Source: Micromonospora_G sp044901685 (GTDB lineage: Bacteria > Actinomycetota > Actinomycetes > Mycobacteriales > Micromonosporaceae). Taken from it: a DNA stretch of 64,000 nt. The stretch is from assembly GCF_044901685.1 (NCBI RefSeq), contig NZ_JBJDPS010000006.1, positions 372,001 to 436,000 of the forward strand. The letters are read 5' to 3'. Shown here piece after piece: positions 24,201 through 32,470 of this stretch (the stretch's first letter is position 1; the number at the start of each line of letters is the position of its first letter). A program made the translations under genes and the position numbers. The notes below the pieces were generated by a model, which ran no database searches, was not told the origin of the DNA, and worked only from the letters and a program-made list of their open reading frames with translations.

Positions 24201-24970
24201 TCACCGCCGGCCGGGCCGCCGAACTGCCGCTGCGGCTGGCCGCCTTCGCGGTGCTCGGGGTGGCCGCGACTGCCCTGGCCGGTGGAGCGCTGCTGCGCGT
24301 CCGACGGCCGACGGAGTCGGTCGCGATCGAGGCGGCCGGGCACGCCGGTGCGCTGGTCGCCCTGCTGGCGACCGTCGGCGCGGCCAGGTACGCCGCCGCG
24401 GTCGCCACCATCTGGGGGGTGGTGGTGGGCATCCGCGCGCTACGGCCGAACGAGTCGGTCCGGGCCCGGACCCGGCTCGCCTCGGTGGCGGCCGGTTGTG
24501 AGCTGCTCGCGGTCTGGCTGCTGCTCACCTCCGCGCAGGTCGCGGTGCTGGAGGCGTACACCCTGCCGGCGGCGGCCTGTGCGCTGGTCGTCGGTGCCCT
24601 GGCTTTGCGCCTGCGGCCCGAGCTGAGCAGTTGGGTCACGTACGGGCCGGGGCTCGCGGCGGCGCTGCTGCCGAGTCTGGCCTCGGTGTTGGTGGCCGGG
24701 GACGAGCCGTGGCGGCGGTTGCTGCTCGGGGTCGGAGCGCTGGTCGTGGTGCTGGCCGGCGCGCACTGGCGGCAGCAGGCGCCGGTGTTGCTCGGTGGCG
24801 GCACCCTGGCCGTCGTGGCGCTCTACGAGGTGGTCGGCGCCTGGGACCGGCTCCCTCGGTGGATCTTCCTGGCCGCCGGTGGTGTGGCCCTGATCAGTCT
24901 GGCCGTGACGTACGAGCGGCGGCGGCGGGACCTGGCCCGGTGGCGCGCGGCGGTGGGCCGGATGGGCTGA
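21254..24970 (+). CDS. Giant multi-TM membrane protein, SCO7613-type
   Basis: A 1238-residue protein. The N-terminus is a zinc ribbon (CPVCGGGARLNTVCPGCG, about 9-26), followed by a short coiled coil (about 35-80). The remainder holds about 30 or more hydrophobic helices. A charged low-complexity insert (about 285-345, repeats of GERDRD/T) interrupts the TM array. Long actinobacterial proteins of this design are annotated as SCO7613 C-terminal-domain membrane proteins; function unknown. No enzymatic motif is visible. The GTG start is the first in frame. Two overlapping hairpins close the gene. Confidence 0.82.
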   Translation: MTIPPNLRPCPVCGGGARLNTVCPGCGRAPDPVAAEIVRLDGEINALAGQAEQARQTYAMLVGSLDDLRRRRAELAARWRPAALVARPVIAPVAPVATTAPEPPVRPEASTRAVQNLLFVLGGLLLCAAAVVFMVVTWSVVGVAGRAAILAGITAAVLALPMLATRRGLTATAETFSVVGLLLVALDGYAAWSVDLFGVTAWSGTGYAALVCGVSALAAIGYQRLTRLWAPWFTMFALAQPVLPLLAAQFDPGAAGWALVYAALATFDLLVIHSVGVRPVVGDRGTDPGTTGPGERDRDTGSGERDRNAAPGGAGSSGAVEPEAPGLRVGGGGADGAAPGGVALARRVVGWVAYAAALAGAALSGLIALLLGDGAGAPVLAGGPLLVAAAVLVAGAVLARNTGFQAAAGLVVVLALAAATLRPVADLYGEWLLVATGLVVAVLSGVVALVRPRLPEGVRRGPWVGGLVLVVGLGSLTGAMTAMIALEAATRSQPLWRASGTGPVSNLDWQVPVTVLLVALALAVLLPRSAREPVGAVGVGLALLALPAALPLPWWGLATLELVVAVALLLAAVRVPATSVGIVLVRVAVAVVLVGHAFLLSLARPAGAATVLGVIVLVGLAVAGLAVDGPTDPDRVGAERVRAVRRRIGGVALTTGLLAVPGTTVLGLFAAGVVPWWQVRALPASAVLLLAALGLVRRHRRDHLPYADTALAGTVLVAGLAPLFGRTGEPLGVYSAVALLLAVTALWVGGRLDGRRSVVAPPAGRPGAPERRYATPGQLSPTLFCVPVLTFPVLLVVAPAVGAVLLGPYGWLTRIWSGGPDGVGITPGGWPVDGRAAATLVLFTLALALAGGGWHRSVRGALLVAFPSLVVAVPVVLAAAGARWPVVPAVALLGGLAALLVGTVGAGGSAATGPIRSGLVSVPVGLPLAGAGLAGGLPTKAGTLVALGLVVLAGAAIGAAGRRPVARVVGWLVCVGTGLAFALTAGRAAELPLRLAAFAVLGVAATALAGGALLRVRRPTESVAIEAAGHAGALVALLATVGAARYAAAVATIWGVVVGIRALRPNESVRARTRLASVAAGCELLAVWLLLTSAQVAVLEAYTLPAAACALVVGALALRLRPELSSWVTYGPGLAAALLPSLASVLVAGDEPWRRLLLGVGALVVVLAGAHWRQQAPVLLGGGTLAVVALYEVVGAWDRLPRWIFLAAGGVALISLAVTYERRRRDLARWRAAVGRMG

Positions 24971-24979
24971 TCGCGGCTG

Positions 24980-25023
24980 CCGGCACCGGTCTGCCGATCG
25001 GTGCCGGTAGGGCTGGCCCTACC
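24980..25023 (+). terminator. Two overlapping hairpins after the giant membrane-protein gene
   Basis: CCGGCACCG (24980) pairs with CGGTGCCGG (24999-25007), and GGTAGGGC (25006) pairs with GCCCTACC (25016-25023). The two stems share two bases and so are mutually exclusive at the edge. They start 10 bases past the stop. Confidence 0.65.
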
Positions 25024-25130
25024 ACGCATTAGGGGGCTTCCAGGGTTACTCAGCGCAAGCTCGGTCGCGAGACTTGGGTGAGCGCGCGTCGCCCGGCGCG
25101 TCGTCAAATCCGAGCATTTTGGGAGAAGAG

Positions 25131-26183
25131 ATGACGGTCGGTGCGGTGGCGGAGCCCGCTCTTCGCCGGGGTAGTGATTACGCACAGTTATCACGACGGA
25201 TCTCACGGGCGGGTCTGCTGAACCGCCGCCCCGGCTGGTACGCGGCCAAGATAGCGATCACCGTCGGCCTCTTCGCCGGTGGCTGGGTCGCCCTCTTCCT
25301 GGTCGGCGACTCGTGGTGGCAGCTACTCGTGGCGGTCGGACTCGCCGTCGGTTCCACCCAGGTCGCCTTCCTCGGCCACGACGCGGGCCACCGGCAGATG
25401 TTCCGCAACCGCCGGGCCAGCGAGGTCGCCGGGCTGCTGGCGGCGAACCTGGCGGTGGGGCTGAGCTACGGCTGGTGGATCGACAAGCACAACCGGCACC
25501 ACGCCAACCCCAACCACGAGGACCACGATCCCGACGTCGGCGCGGGTGCCCTGGTCTGGACCGAGGAGCAGGCGCGCGAGCGACGTGGATTCGGTCGTTG
25601 GCTGGCCCGGCGGCAGGCGTACCTGTTCTTCCCGATGTTGACGCTGGAGGGGTTGAACCTGCACTACGCCAGCTTCCAGGGGCTGTTCCGCTCGCCGATG
25701 CGTTACCGCACGGTCGAGGCGGTGCTGCTGGTCGCGCACCTGGCCGCGTACCTCGGTGTGCTGTTCACCGTGCTCTCCCCGGTGAAGGCGCTGGTCTTCA
25801 TCGCCGTGCACCAGGGGCTGTGGGGGGTCTACATGGGCTGCTCGTTCGCCCCGAACCACAAGGGCATGCCGGTGCTGACCGCCGAGGACGACCTCGACTT
25901 CCTGCGCAAGCAGGTGCTCACCTCGCGCAACGTACGCGGCGGTGTGGTGGTGGACTTCGCGCTCGGCGGGCTGAACTACCAGATCGAGCACCACCTCTTC
26001 CCGAGCATGCCCCGGTCGAACCTGCGCCGGGCGCAGCCGATCGTCCGGCAGTACTGCGCGGAGCAGGGCATCCCGTACGAGGAGACCGGGCTGATCGACT
26101 CGTACGGCCAGGCGCTGCGGCACCTGCACGCCGTGGGAGCCGAACTGCGTACCGGCGGTCGACCGGCGCGGGCCGGGCGCTGA
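25131..26183 (+). CDS. Membrane fatty-acid desaturase (acyl-lipid/DesA3-like)
   Basis: A 350-residue di-iron desaturase. The three histidine boxes are GHDAGH, HNRHH and QIEHH (the last as QIEHHLFPSMPR), set between TM pairs. The QIEHH form marks front-end and acyl-CoA/lipid desaturases. It introduces a double bond into membrane-bound acyl chains using electrons from a ferredoxin or cytochrome partner, which is not encoded nearby. The ATG with GGGAGAAGAG upstream was chosen; 19 extra residues from a GTG at 25074 look non-coding. Regulation by temperature is plausible but not seen. Confidence 0.9.
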   Translation: MTVGAVAEPALRRGSDYAQLSRRISRAGLLNRRPGWYAAKIAITVGLFAGGWVALFLVGDSWWQLLVAVGLAVGSTQVAFLGHDAGHRQMFRNRRASEVAGLLAANLAVGLSYGWWIDKHNRHHANPNHEDHDPDVGAGALVWTEEQARERRGFGRWLARRQAYLFFPMLTLEGLNLHYASFQGLFRSPMRYRTVEAVLLVAHLAAYLGVLFTVLSPVKALVFIAVHQGLWGVYMGCSFAPNHKGMPVLTAEDDLDFLRKQVLTSRNVRGGVVVDFALGGLNYQIEHHLFPSMPRSNLRRAQPIVRQYCAEQGIPYEETGLIDSYGQALRHLHAVGAELRTGGRPARAGR

Positions 26184-26298
26184 CCCGTACCCGTCGGGTG
26201 CCGGCCGGGGAGGCCGGGCGCCGACCGGGACAATCCGCCCCGGCGGGCCGCCACGGTTGCCCTCCCTGGCCGGGAGGTGCGGCGGTAAGGTCTGCCTC

Positions 26299-26592
26299 AT
26301 GGCAGAGGTGCTGGACGCCGAGGCGGTGCGTGGCGAGTTGGAGCGGCTGGACGGCTGGTCCGGGCACCCGGCGGTGATCACCCGGACCGTCGAGCTGGGC
26401 AGCTTCCCGGACGCGATCGGGGTGGTGGACCGGGTCGCCGTGGTGGCGGAGGAACTCGACCACCACCCGGACATCGACATCCGCTGGCGTACGGTGACCT
26501 TCCGGTGTGCCACCCACTCCGTTGGCGGAGTGACCCGGCGCGACATCCAACTTGCGGAACGTATCGATCAGATCCTCGGGGGAGCGGCGTGA
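26299..26592 (+). CDS. phhB: Pterin-4a-carbinolamine dehydratase
   Basis: A 97-residue dehydratase. The motif EELDHHPDIDIRW is the family signature (E-x3-H-H-P...W), and the C-terminal VTRRDIQLAERID helix is typical. It regenerates dihydrobiopterin from 4a-hydroxytetrahydropterin and can act as a protein-binding cofactor. A -10-like TAAGGT (26286-26291) ends 7 bases before the ATG, suggesting a leaderless message. Its stop overlaps the GTG of the FHA gene (GTGA). No aromatic hydroxylase is adjacent, so its partner is elsewhere. Confidence 0.9.
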   Translation: MAEVLDAEAVRGELERLDGWSGHPAVITRTVELGSFPDAIGVVDRVAVVAEELDHHPDIDIRWRTVTFRCATHSVGGVTRRDIQLAERIDQILGGAA

Positions 26593-27746
26593 GATTCGAG
26601 ATCAGTAAGGTCCTCGACGCGATCGAGGGCCGGGTCTGCACGGATCCGTCGCTGGCCCGAGCCGTGCTCGACCTGGCCGAGGTGGTCCGCTACACCGACT
26701 TCGACGGCGGTCGGCCGGCGAGCATGCTCCGCCTCGGCATCGTGATCGACGCGCTCAGCCGGCAACTGGAGGAGGACAGCGTCCCGGTCTACCCGGTGGT
26801 GCACCGGGCCCTGCTCTCCGACGCCGACCTGACCTCGAACGAGCGGATGGTGGTCCGCCGGTGGGCCGACGACGGGCTGGTCGAGGTGCTGCCGAACCCG
26901 GCCGAGCGGATGCTGGAACTGGCCGACCTGCTCGGCCTGCCGGTGCTGAGTCGGATGCGGTTCGACGGGATGCTCGGGCGCTTCCCCTGGCTGGGTTCGC
27001 AGCCGGGCCGGCTGCTCGCCCCGGTGAACAGCCCGAACGGTCCGACCCTGGTGGCACAGGCCGGTGGCAAGGCGGTCTGGACCTCGCCCGGTCCGTCCCC
27101 GACCGGTGCGAAACTGCTGGCCCGGCTCTGGCGCTGCCCGGAGCCCGGCTGCGTGCTCTTCGGCGGTGGCGGCGGCGGTGGCGGGTCCTTTGCCGACCTG
27201 GCCCGCTCCGACCGTGAGCCGGGTGGCCAGCCCCCACCCACGCTGCGTGGCGGGCCGCCGAGCTGCCCCCGGCACGATCGCCGGCTCACCGACGCCGGTC
27301 CCCGGCCGGACAGCGAGGTGCTCTCGGTCCGGGTCGGCGGCCAGGTGCGTCGCCGGTTCGTGGTCTCCGCCGACCGGCCGGTCACGGTCGGCCGGGCGCC
27401 CGAGGAATCCGGCGGCATCGTGCTCGGCCAGTGGCTGAGCGACGAGGCGCGGCGTTGGATCAGCCGCAACCACGTCCGGTTCGAGCTGCGTGGCGGTGAC
27501 CTGGTCGCCTTCGACGTGAGCACCAACGGTTCGGGTATCCGGCCGGGTGGCTCGATGGAGGAGGAGGACCGGATCACGCTCAAGCAGCAGGCCAGCCGGG
27601 TGGTGCGCGGCGGCGACATCGTCGAGCCCTACCCGGGCGTCCAGATCGGACGGTCGACGAACTGGACCTCCGGTGGCGTGATCAACCCCACCTCGGTGAT
27701 GGCCGAGGCGCCGACCATGGCGATGCGGGTGATCGAGCGCCCCTGA
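26589..27746 (+). CDS. FHA-domain protein with N-terminal conserved region
   Basis: A 385-residue cytosolic protein. The N-terminal 150 residues (FEISKVLDAIEGRVCTDPS...) form a helical domain I cannot name. A central region has Cys pairs (WRCPEPGC and SCPRHDRR) that could bind zinc, separated by an eight-Gly run. The C-terminal FHA domain (about 255-345) has VTVGRAP, the SRNHVRFE core and STNGSGIRPGG, so it should bind phosphothreonine. It is translationally coupled to the pterin dehydratase. It probably reads Ser/Thr kinase signalling; partners unknown. Confidence 0.82.
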   Translation: MRFEISKVLDAIEGRVCTDPSLARAVLDLAEVVRYTDFDGGRPASMLRLGIVIDALSRQLEEDSVPVYPVVHRALLSDADLTSNERMVVRRWADDGLVEVLPNPAERMLELADLLGLPVLSRMRFDGMLGRFPWLGSQPGRLLAPVNSPNGPTLVAQAGGKAVWTSPGPSPTGAKLLARLWRCPEPGCVLFGGGGGGGGSFADLARSDREPGGQPPPTLRGGPPSCPRHDRRLTDAGPRPDSEVLSVRVGGQVRRRFVVSADRPVTVGRAPEESGGIVLGQWLSDEARRWISRNHVRFELRGGDLVAFDVSTNGSGIRPGGSMEEEDRITLKQQASRVVRGGDIVEPYPGVQIGRSTNWTSGGVINPTSVMAEAPTMAMRVIERP

Positions 27747-27771
27747 CCGGCGAGCCCGGGTACGCGTACGA

Positions 27772-27810
27772 AGAGAGTGGTCGTCCGCTGCGGATGGACG
27801 ACCACTCTCT
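27772..27810. terminator. Bidirectional terminator between FHA gene and rocD
   Basis: AGAGAGTGGTCGTCC (27772-27786) pairs perfectly with GGACGACCACTCTCT (27796-27810), a 15-bp stem with a 9-base loop between two convergent genes. Confidence 0.85.
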
Positions 27811-27865
27811 CCGTCTTCGGGTGACGCCGCCTCGCGGTTCGGCTCGGCCCTCGCGCCTCGGCGCC

Positions 27866-29080
27866 TCAGCTCAGGATGGCGCGGAGCTGCCGTACCGCGA
27901 AATCGATCTCGTCGGGTTCCACCACCAGGGGCGGGGCCAGCCGGATCGTCGACCCGTGGGTGTCCTTGGCGAGCACGCCCCGCTCGGCCAACCGCTCGCA
28001 CGCCTGCCGGCCGCTCATCAGGGACGGGTCGATGTCGATGCCGGCCCAGAGGCCGCGTCCGCGTACGGCGACCAGACCCTCGCCGACCAGCCCGCGCAGC
28101 CCGGCGTGCAGCCGTTCGCCCAGCTCGGTCGAGCGGCGCTGGAACTCGCCGGTGGCGAGCAGACGTACCACCTCGGTGGCGACCGCGCAGGCGAGCGGGT
28201 TGCCGCCGAAGGTCGAGCCGTGCTCGCCGGGACGGAGCACGCCGAGCACCGACTTGTCCGCGGCGACCGCGGAGACCGGCACGATGCCGCCGCCGAGTGC
28301 CTTGCCGAGCAGGTACATGTCCGGCTTGACGCCCTCGTGGTCGAGGGCGAACGTGGTCCCGGTGCGCCCCAGCCCGGACTGGATCTCGTCGGCGAGGAAG
28401 AGCACGTTCTGCTCGGTGCAGAGTTTCCGTACGCCGGGCAGGTAACCGGTCGGCGGCACCACCACGCCCTGCTCGCCCTGGATCGGTTCGAGCAGTACGG
28501 CGACGGTCGTCTCGTCGATCGCCTCGGCCAGCGCGGTCAGGTCCCCGTACGGCACGATCCTGAACCCGGGGGTGTACGGACCGAAGTCGTCGCGGGCGTC
28601 CGCGTCGGTGGAGAAGCTGATGATGGTGGTGGTCCGGCCGTGGAAGTTGCCGTCGGCGACCACGATCGTCGCCTGCCCCGCCGGCACCCCCTTGACCCGG
28701 TAGCCCCACTTGCGGGCGACCTTGATCGCGGTCTCCACCGCCTCGGCGCCGGTGTTCATCGGCAGCACGAGTTCGGTGCCGCAGAGGTCGGCCAGCTCGT
28801 GGCAGAAATCGGCGAACTGGTCGTGGATGAAGGCGCGGCTGGTCAGGGTGAGCCGGTCGAGCTGCTGGTGCGCGGTGGCGACCAGCTTCGGGTGCCGGTG
28901 GCCGAAGTTGAGCGCGGAGTAACCGGCCAGGCAGTCCAGGTAGCGCTTGCCGTCGACGTCGGTCACCCAGGCGCCCTCGGCGGTGGAGATCACCACCGGC
29001 AGCGGATGGTAGTTGTGCGCGGTCCAGCGTTCCGCGTCGCGTACCGCGCCGGGGGTGAGCAGCATGTCGTCCACGATCAC
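27866..29080 (-). CDS. rocD: Ornithine aminotransferase
   Basis: A 404-residue class-III PLP aminotransferase. Landmarks are TAHNYHPLPVVISTAEGAWV, NTGAEAVETAIKVARKWGY, EPIQGEQGV, ADEIQSGLGRTG and the PLP lysine in LLGKALGGG. It converts ornithine and 2-oxoglutarate to glutamate semialdehyde. The GTG overlaps the stop of the upstream ddaH gene (GTGA) with GAGAGG 10 bases ahead; a later ATG at about 29065 is possible. With the dimethylargininase-type enzyme it forms an arginine-derivative to glutamate route, as in M. tuberculosis Rv2323c-rocD. Confidence 0.92.
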   Translation of the reverse strand: MIVDDMLLTPGAVRDAERWTAHNYHPLPVVISTAEGAWVTDVDGKRYLDCLAGYSALNFGHRHPKLVATAHQQLDRLTLTSRAFIHDQFADFCHELADLCGTELVLPMNTGAEAVETAIKVARKWGYRVKGVPAGQATIVVADGNFHGRTTTIISFSTDADARDDFGPYTPGFRIVPYGDLTALAEAIDETTVAVLLEPIQGEQGVVVPPTGYLPGVRKLCTEQNVLFLADEIQSGLGRTGTTFALDHEGVKPDMYLLGKALGGGIVPVSAVAADKSVLGVLRPGEHGSTFGGNPLACAVATEVVRLLATGEFQRRSTELGERLHAGLRGLVGEGLVAVRGRGLWAGIDIDPSLMSGRQACERLAERGVLAKDTHGSTIRLAPPLVVEPDEIDFAVRQLRAILS

Positions 29081-29898
29081 TTGCTGGCCTCTCGTTCCCG
29101 CAGCACCAGGGTGCAGCACTTCGGTCCGCCACCCGCTTTGCGTAGCTCGGACAAATCAACGCCAATTGTCGCGTATCCGCGCGCGCGGAGCTTGCTCGCC
29201 AGGCCGGTGGCCTGGGCCGGAAGCACCACGTTCCGGCCGTCGCTGACCGCGTTCAGGCCGAGCACCTCGGCATCCGCGGCCTCGGCGAGGACCGCGTCCG
29301 GGAAGAGCCGCCGCAGGACCGCCTGGCTGCCGGGGGAGAACGCCTCCGGCAGGTACGCCACGGTCCGGTCGTCGAGCACGCAGAGCGCGGTGTCCAGGTG
29401 GTAGAAGCGCGGGTCGACCAGTTGCAGCGTCACCACCGGACGGCCGAAGACCTCCTGCAACTGGGCGTGCGCCGGGTGCGTCGTACGGAATCCGGTGCCG
29501 GCCAGCAGCATGCCGTCGACCAGCAGGATGTCACCCTCGCCCTCGTTGACGTACTTCGCCTCGTGGACCGGGTACCCGGCCCGCTCGAACCACGACCGGT
29601 AGGCCGGTGCCTCGTCGGCCCGCTGCGGGTCGCGGAACTGGACGGCGAGCACCTCACCGTCCACCACGGTCGCGCCGTTTGCGGCGAAGACCATGTCGGG
29701 CAGGCCGGGCACCGGTTCGATCTCGTCGACCGTGTGGCCGAGGTCGAGGTAGGTGCGACGCAGTGTCTCCCACTGCCGGATCGCGAGCGCGGTGTCGACC
29801 GGGCCGCTCGGATCCATCCACGGGTTGATCGCGTACTCGACCGCGAAGTATGTCGGCCGGCACATCAGGTAGTGCCGGCGGCTGGAATCCAGCGTCAT
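29077..29898 (-). CDS. ddaH: Dimethylargininase (DDAH) family amidinohydrolase
   Basis: A 273-residue guanidino-modifying enzyme. MCRPTYFAVEYAINPWMD, the His region RFYHLDTALCVL and the C-terminal catalytic Cys in GGGPKCCTLV match DDAH and its actinobacterial relatives. It hydrolyses methylated arginine or a similar guanidino compound to citrulline or ornithine-type products. It is coupled to rocD by GTGA. In mycobacteria an Lrp/AsnC regulator lies divergently upstream; none is present here. Exact substrate is uncertain (Arg deiminase-like activity is possible). Confidence 0.85.
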   Translation of the reverse strand: MTLDSSRRHYLMCRPTYFAVEYAINPWMDPSGPVDTALAIRQWETLRRTYLDLGHTVDEIEPVPGLPDMVFAANGATVVDGEVLAVQFRDPQRADEAPAYRSWFERAGYPVHEAKYVNEGEGDILLVDGMLLAGTGFRTTHPAHAQLQEVFGRPVVTLQLVDPRFYHLDTALCVLDDRTVAYLPEAFSPGSQAVLRRLFPDAVLAEAADAEVLGLNAVSDGRNVVLPAQATGLASKLRARGYATIGVDLSELRKAGGGPKCCTLVLREREASK

Positions 29899-30004
29899 GC
29901 CCTGCTCCCAGTGGTCGGGCGCGCCCGGCCGATGGTCGGCTCACAACCGCTGGCGCGTCACCCAACGCTATGCGGCAGGGCCTGACCGAAACCACTGGCG
30001 GAAC

Positions 30005-30066
30005 TTGCGTCGTACGATCGATCGTTGCGTCTGGGACCGGTGCGGCCGACGATTCGTTGCGTCTGT
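30005..30066. promoter_or_regulatory. Region upstream of ddaH with three TTGCGTC repeats
   Basis: The 317-base gap 29899-30215 holds no gene I can support. TTGCGTC occurs at 30005, 30025 and 30057, twice within CGTTGCGTCTG. GTACGATCGATCGT lies between the first two. Such phased repeats could be a regulator site for ddaH-rocD; unproven. Confidence 0.3.
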
Positions 30067-30105
30067 GATCGTCATCGCCGTACCCGAAGATCGTGATTGT
30101 CGCTG

Positions 30106-30132
30106 AGGGGGCGGCGCGGAGGCCGCCCCCTT
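30106..30132. terminator. G/C hairpin between divergent-side elements of the ddaH and DUF4190-like genes
   Basis: AGGGGGCGGC pairs with GCCGCCCCCTT around a 6-base loop. It lies about 85 bases past the stop of the minus-strand gene at 30216-30980 and could terminate it. Confidence 0.5.
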
Positions 30133-30215
30133 CATCGACTCAGCTCTGGCGGTGAACCACCCCCGGTGAGCTACGCCCGAGCGATGAACCACCGCTCTGG
30201 CGTTTTAACTGCCCC

Positions 30216-30980
30216 TCAGAAACGATCGACAAACTGTGAGTCGAGCCACTCGCGGAAGCGCAGCACCCAGTCCCCGTCGGTGGTCGGCCAGGTGAACTGA
30301 CCGGTCATCGCGAGAATGCCGAGGACCACCGCGCCGAGCCCGAGCACCAGACCGAGCAGCGCGTCGGACTTGCCGGCCACGTGCCGGCGGCTGGTGGCGG
30401 AGATGCCGGCCACGCCGAGCAGCGCGCCGACACCACCGAGCGCGATGCCGTAGCCGGCGAGTGCGCCGGCCAGCACGAACAGCACCGAACCGACGCCGAG
30501 GATCAGACTCAGGGTGGCGAACAGACTGGCCCGGGGACGGGGCCCGGCCGGCGCGACCACAACCGCCTCACGCTCGGCCCGCCCGGTGTCGTCGTCGCGG
30601 TCGAGCCGGGTGTCGTCCCGGTCGACGTCGGCGCGTGGGCGGTCGACGACCGGCGCGGTCGCCGTGGCGGGCCCGCCGGTCGCCGGTGCGCCCGTCGTGG
30701 GCCCGGCCGGCGGAGCCGACGAACTACGGTACGTCGCCCGGTCGACGCCCGGCCTCGGCGTGGGCTTGGGCGCGTCCCCGGCCGGCATGACCGGCGTACG
30801 GGCGCCACGCGGCGCGGTCCCGCCCGTCCGGGGTGCCGCCACGGCGTCGCCCCCGTCGATCCGCCCGTCGATGCGCCCGTCGATCCGTCCGTCACCGTTC
30901 TCGTCCCGGACCGGCACCGTCGTCCCGGGCTCCGGTTCGGACGGAGCTGGCCGCCGCGAGAGCGAAGGAATCCTGACCAC
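30216..30980 (-). CDS. DUF4190-like membrane protein with long disordered N-terminus
   Basis: A 254-residue protein. The first 150 residues are charged and Pro/Ala-rich, with a tandem GRID motif (DGRIDGRIDGRIDGG). Two to three TM helices follow: SLFATLSLILGVGSVLFVLAGALAGYG, ALGGVGALLGVAGI and ALLGLVLGLGAVVLGILAM, in the style of DUF4190 proteins. The C-terminal 25 residues are external or cytosolic and aromatic (DGDWVLRFREWLDSQF). AGGAGGTG lies just before the GTG. No function is known. Confidence 0.72.
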   Translation of the reverse strand: MVRIPSLSRRPAPSEPEPGTTVPVRDENGDGRIDGRIDGRIDGGDAVAAPRTGGTAPRGARTPVMPAGDAPKPTPRPGVDRATYRSSSAPPAGPTTGAPATGGPATATAPVVDRPRADVDRDDTRLDRDDDTGRAEREAVVVAPAGPRPRASLFATLSLILGVGSVLFVLAGALAGYGIALGGVGALLGVAGISATSRRHVAGKSDALLGLVLGLGAVVLGILAMTGQFTWPTTDGDWVLRFREWLDSQFVDRF

Positions 30981-31094
30981 AACACACCTCCTGGTCGTAG
31001 CGCGGCTACCGAGGCCCGTTCGCTGGCGCCCACGCGGTTACGCCCATCGGAGTACCCCGATCCCGCACCGCCCAACCCCCGCGCGACCGGACCT

Positions 31095-31155
31095 GTTGAT
31101 CATGAGGTTGTCGCTGGCCGCCACGCTCGCGACCTGCGACAACCTCATGATCAAC
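31095..31155. repeat. Perfect 20-bp inverted repeat (GTTGATCATGAGGTTG type)
   Basis: The arm GTTGATCATGAGGTTGTCGC at 31095-31114 is mirrored exactly at 31136-31155 around a 21-base loop. It sits in the divergent gap between the DUF4190-like and LtrA genes. Elements with GATCATGAGGTTG recur between genes in Micromonosporaceae as I recall, so this may be a dispersed repeat; a cruciform or binding-site role is possible. Confidence 0.75.
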
Positions 31156-31249
31156 GAGGTGGACCGGCACCTTCGGAGGGTGGAGGTGGGCAGGATTGGG
31201 GCGGTGGTGGGGGAGCCGGGCGGGCGGGGATGTTCGGGGGTGGGGCTCG

Positions 31250-32470
31250 GTGGCGCAGATCGGGGACAGCGGGCGGGCGCTACGTAGCCCGGGGGATCGT
31301 GGCCAGGTCACGTTCGTCGAGCTCTTCTTCGATCTGATCTACGTGCTGGCGATCACCCAGCTCACCCATCTGCTGCTCGACCACCTGGATTGGCTAGGCG
31401 TACTACAGACCCTGCTCCTGCTGCTCGCCATCTGGTGGGCCTGGGTGGACACCGCCTGGGTCACCAACTGGTTCGACCCGAACCAGCTCGGCGTACGGCT
31501 GATGCTGGTCGTGGTGATGCTGCTCAGCCTGATCGTCTCCGCCTCGTTGCCCGAGGCGTACGGGGAGCGCGGGCTCTGGGTCGCCGGAGCGTACGCGGCG
31601 ATCCAGGTGGGGCGGAACGTCTTTGCCGTGGTCGCGCTCGGCCGGCACGGCGGTGCCCTGCGGGGCGAGTCGGCCGTACCGGAGAGTCAACGGCTCATGC
31701 TGCGGACCAACTTCCAGCGGCTGTTGGTGTGGAAGTCGGCCTCCAGCGCGCTCTGGGTCGCGGGTGGCCTCGCCGAGGGGGCGACCAGACCCATCATCTG
31801 GAGCGCCGCCGTGGTGGTCGAATACCTGACCCCCATCACCGGCTTCTACGTGCCCGGGATGGGGCGATCCACCCCGGCGGACTGGCCGGTCAACGGCCGA
31901 CACCTGGCCGAACGCGGTCAACTGTTCATCCTGATCGCGCTCGGCGAGTCCATCCTGATCACCGGTACGGTCTTCGGCGACCGGCCGGCCGAGGCGTCGC
32001 ACCTGCTCGCCTTCGTCGTCTCCTTCCTGGGCAGCGTCGCGCTCTGGTGGCTCTACTTCGACCGCAGTGCCGAGGCCGCCAGTTCGGCCATCGACCAGTC
32101 CGAGAACCCCGGGCAGATCGGCCGTTCGGCCTACACCTACTTCCAGTTGCCGATCGTCGCCGGGATCATCATCTCCGCCGTCGGGGACGACCTGGTCATC
32201 GCGGATCCGGTCGGCCACTCCGGTGCCGTCACCATCGCCACCGTGCTCGGCGGACCGGCCCTCTTCCTGGCCGGTCACGTGCTGTTCAAGCATGCCGTCT
32301 TCGGCGGCGTCTCGGTGCCCCGGCTGGTCGCGATCGCGGCGCTGGCGGCCCTGGCCCCGGTGGGTCTGGTCGTTCCGCCGCTGGCCCTCGCCACGCTCTC
32401 CACCCTGGTGGTGATCGGGGTCGGCCTTCGGGACTCGCTGGTCGCGCACCCCAGTCCGGCGACGAGTTAG
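31250..32470 (+). CDS. Low temperature requirement A (LtrA) family membrane protein, paralogue 1
   Basis: A 406-residue membrane protein from the GTG at 31250 (an in-frame GTG at 31196 is possible). The family signature VTFVELFFDLIYVLAITQL is followed by about ten TM helices and the conserved HLAERGQLFILIALGESIL. LtrA was named from a Listeria cold-growth phenotype; its biochemical function is unknown. Two further paralogues lie 8 kb downstream, so the family is expanded here. Confidence 0.88.
   Translation: MAQIGDSGRALRSPGDRGQVTFVELFFDLIYVLAITQLTHLLLDHLDWLGVLQTLLLLLAIWWAWVDTAWVTNWFDPNQLGVRLMLVVVMLLSLIVSASLPEAYGERGLWVAGAYAAIQVGRNVFAVVALGRHGGALRGESAVPESQRLMLRTNFQRLLVWKSASSALWVAGGLAEGATRPIIWSAAVVVEYLTPITGFYVPGMGRSTPADWPVNGRHLAERGQLFILIALGESILITGTVFGDRPAEASHLLAFVVSFLGSVALWWLYFDRSAEAASSAIDQSENPGQIGRSAYTYFQLPIVAGIIISAVGDDLVIADPVGHSGAVTIATVLGGPALFLAGHVLFKHAVFGGVSVPRLVAIAALAALAPVGLVVPPLALATLSTLVVIGVGLRDSLVAHPSPATS

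Noticed and set aside
26505..26588. N-terminal extension of the FHA gene
   Set aside because: It overlaps the coding end of the pterin dehydratase out of frame; the GTG at 26589 with GTGA overlap fits better.
26568..29165. 865-codon minus-strand frame
   Set aside because: It spans rocD in a wrong frame and is antisense to the FHA gene; low-complexity Arg/Ala/Gly composition.
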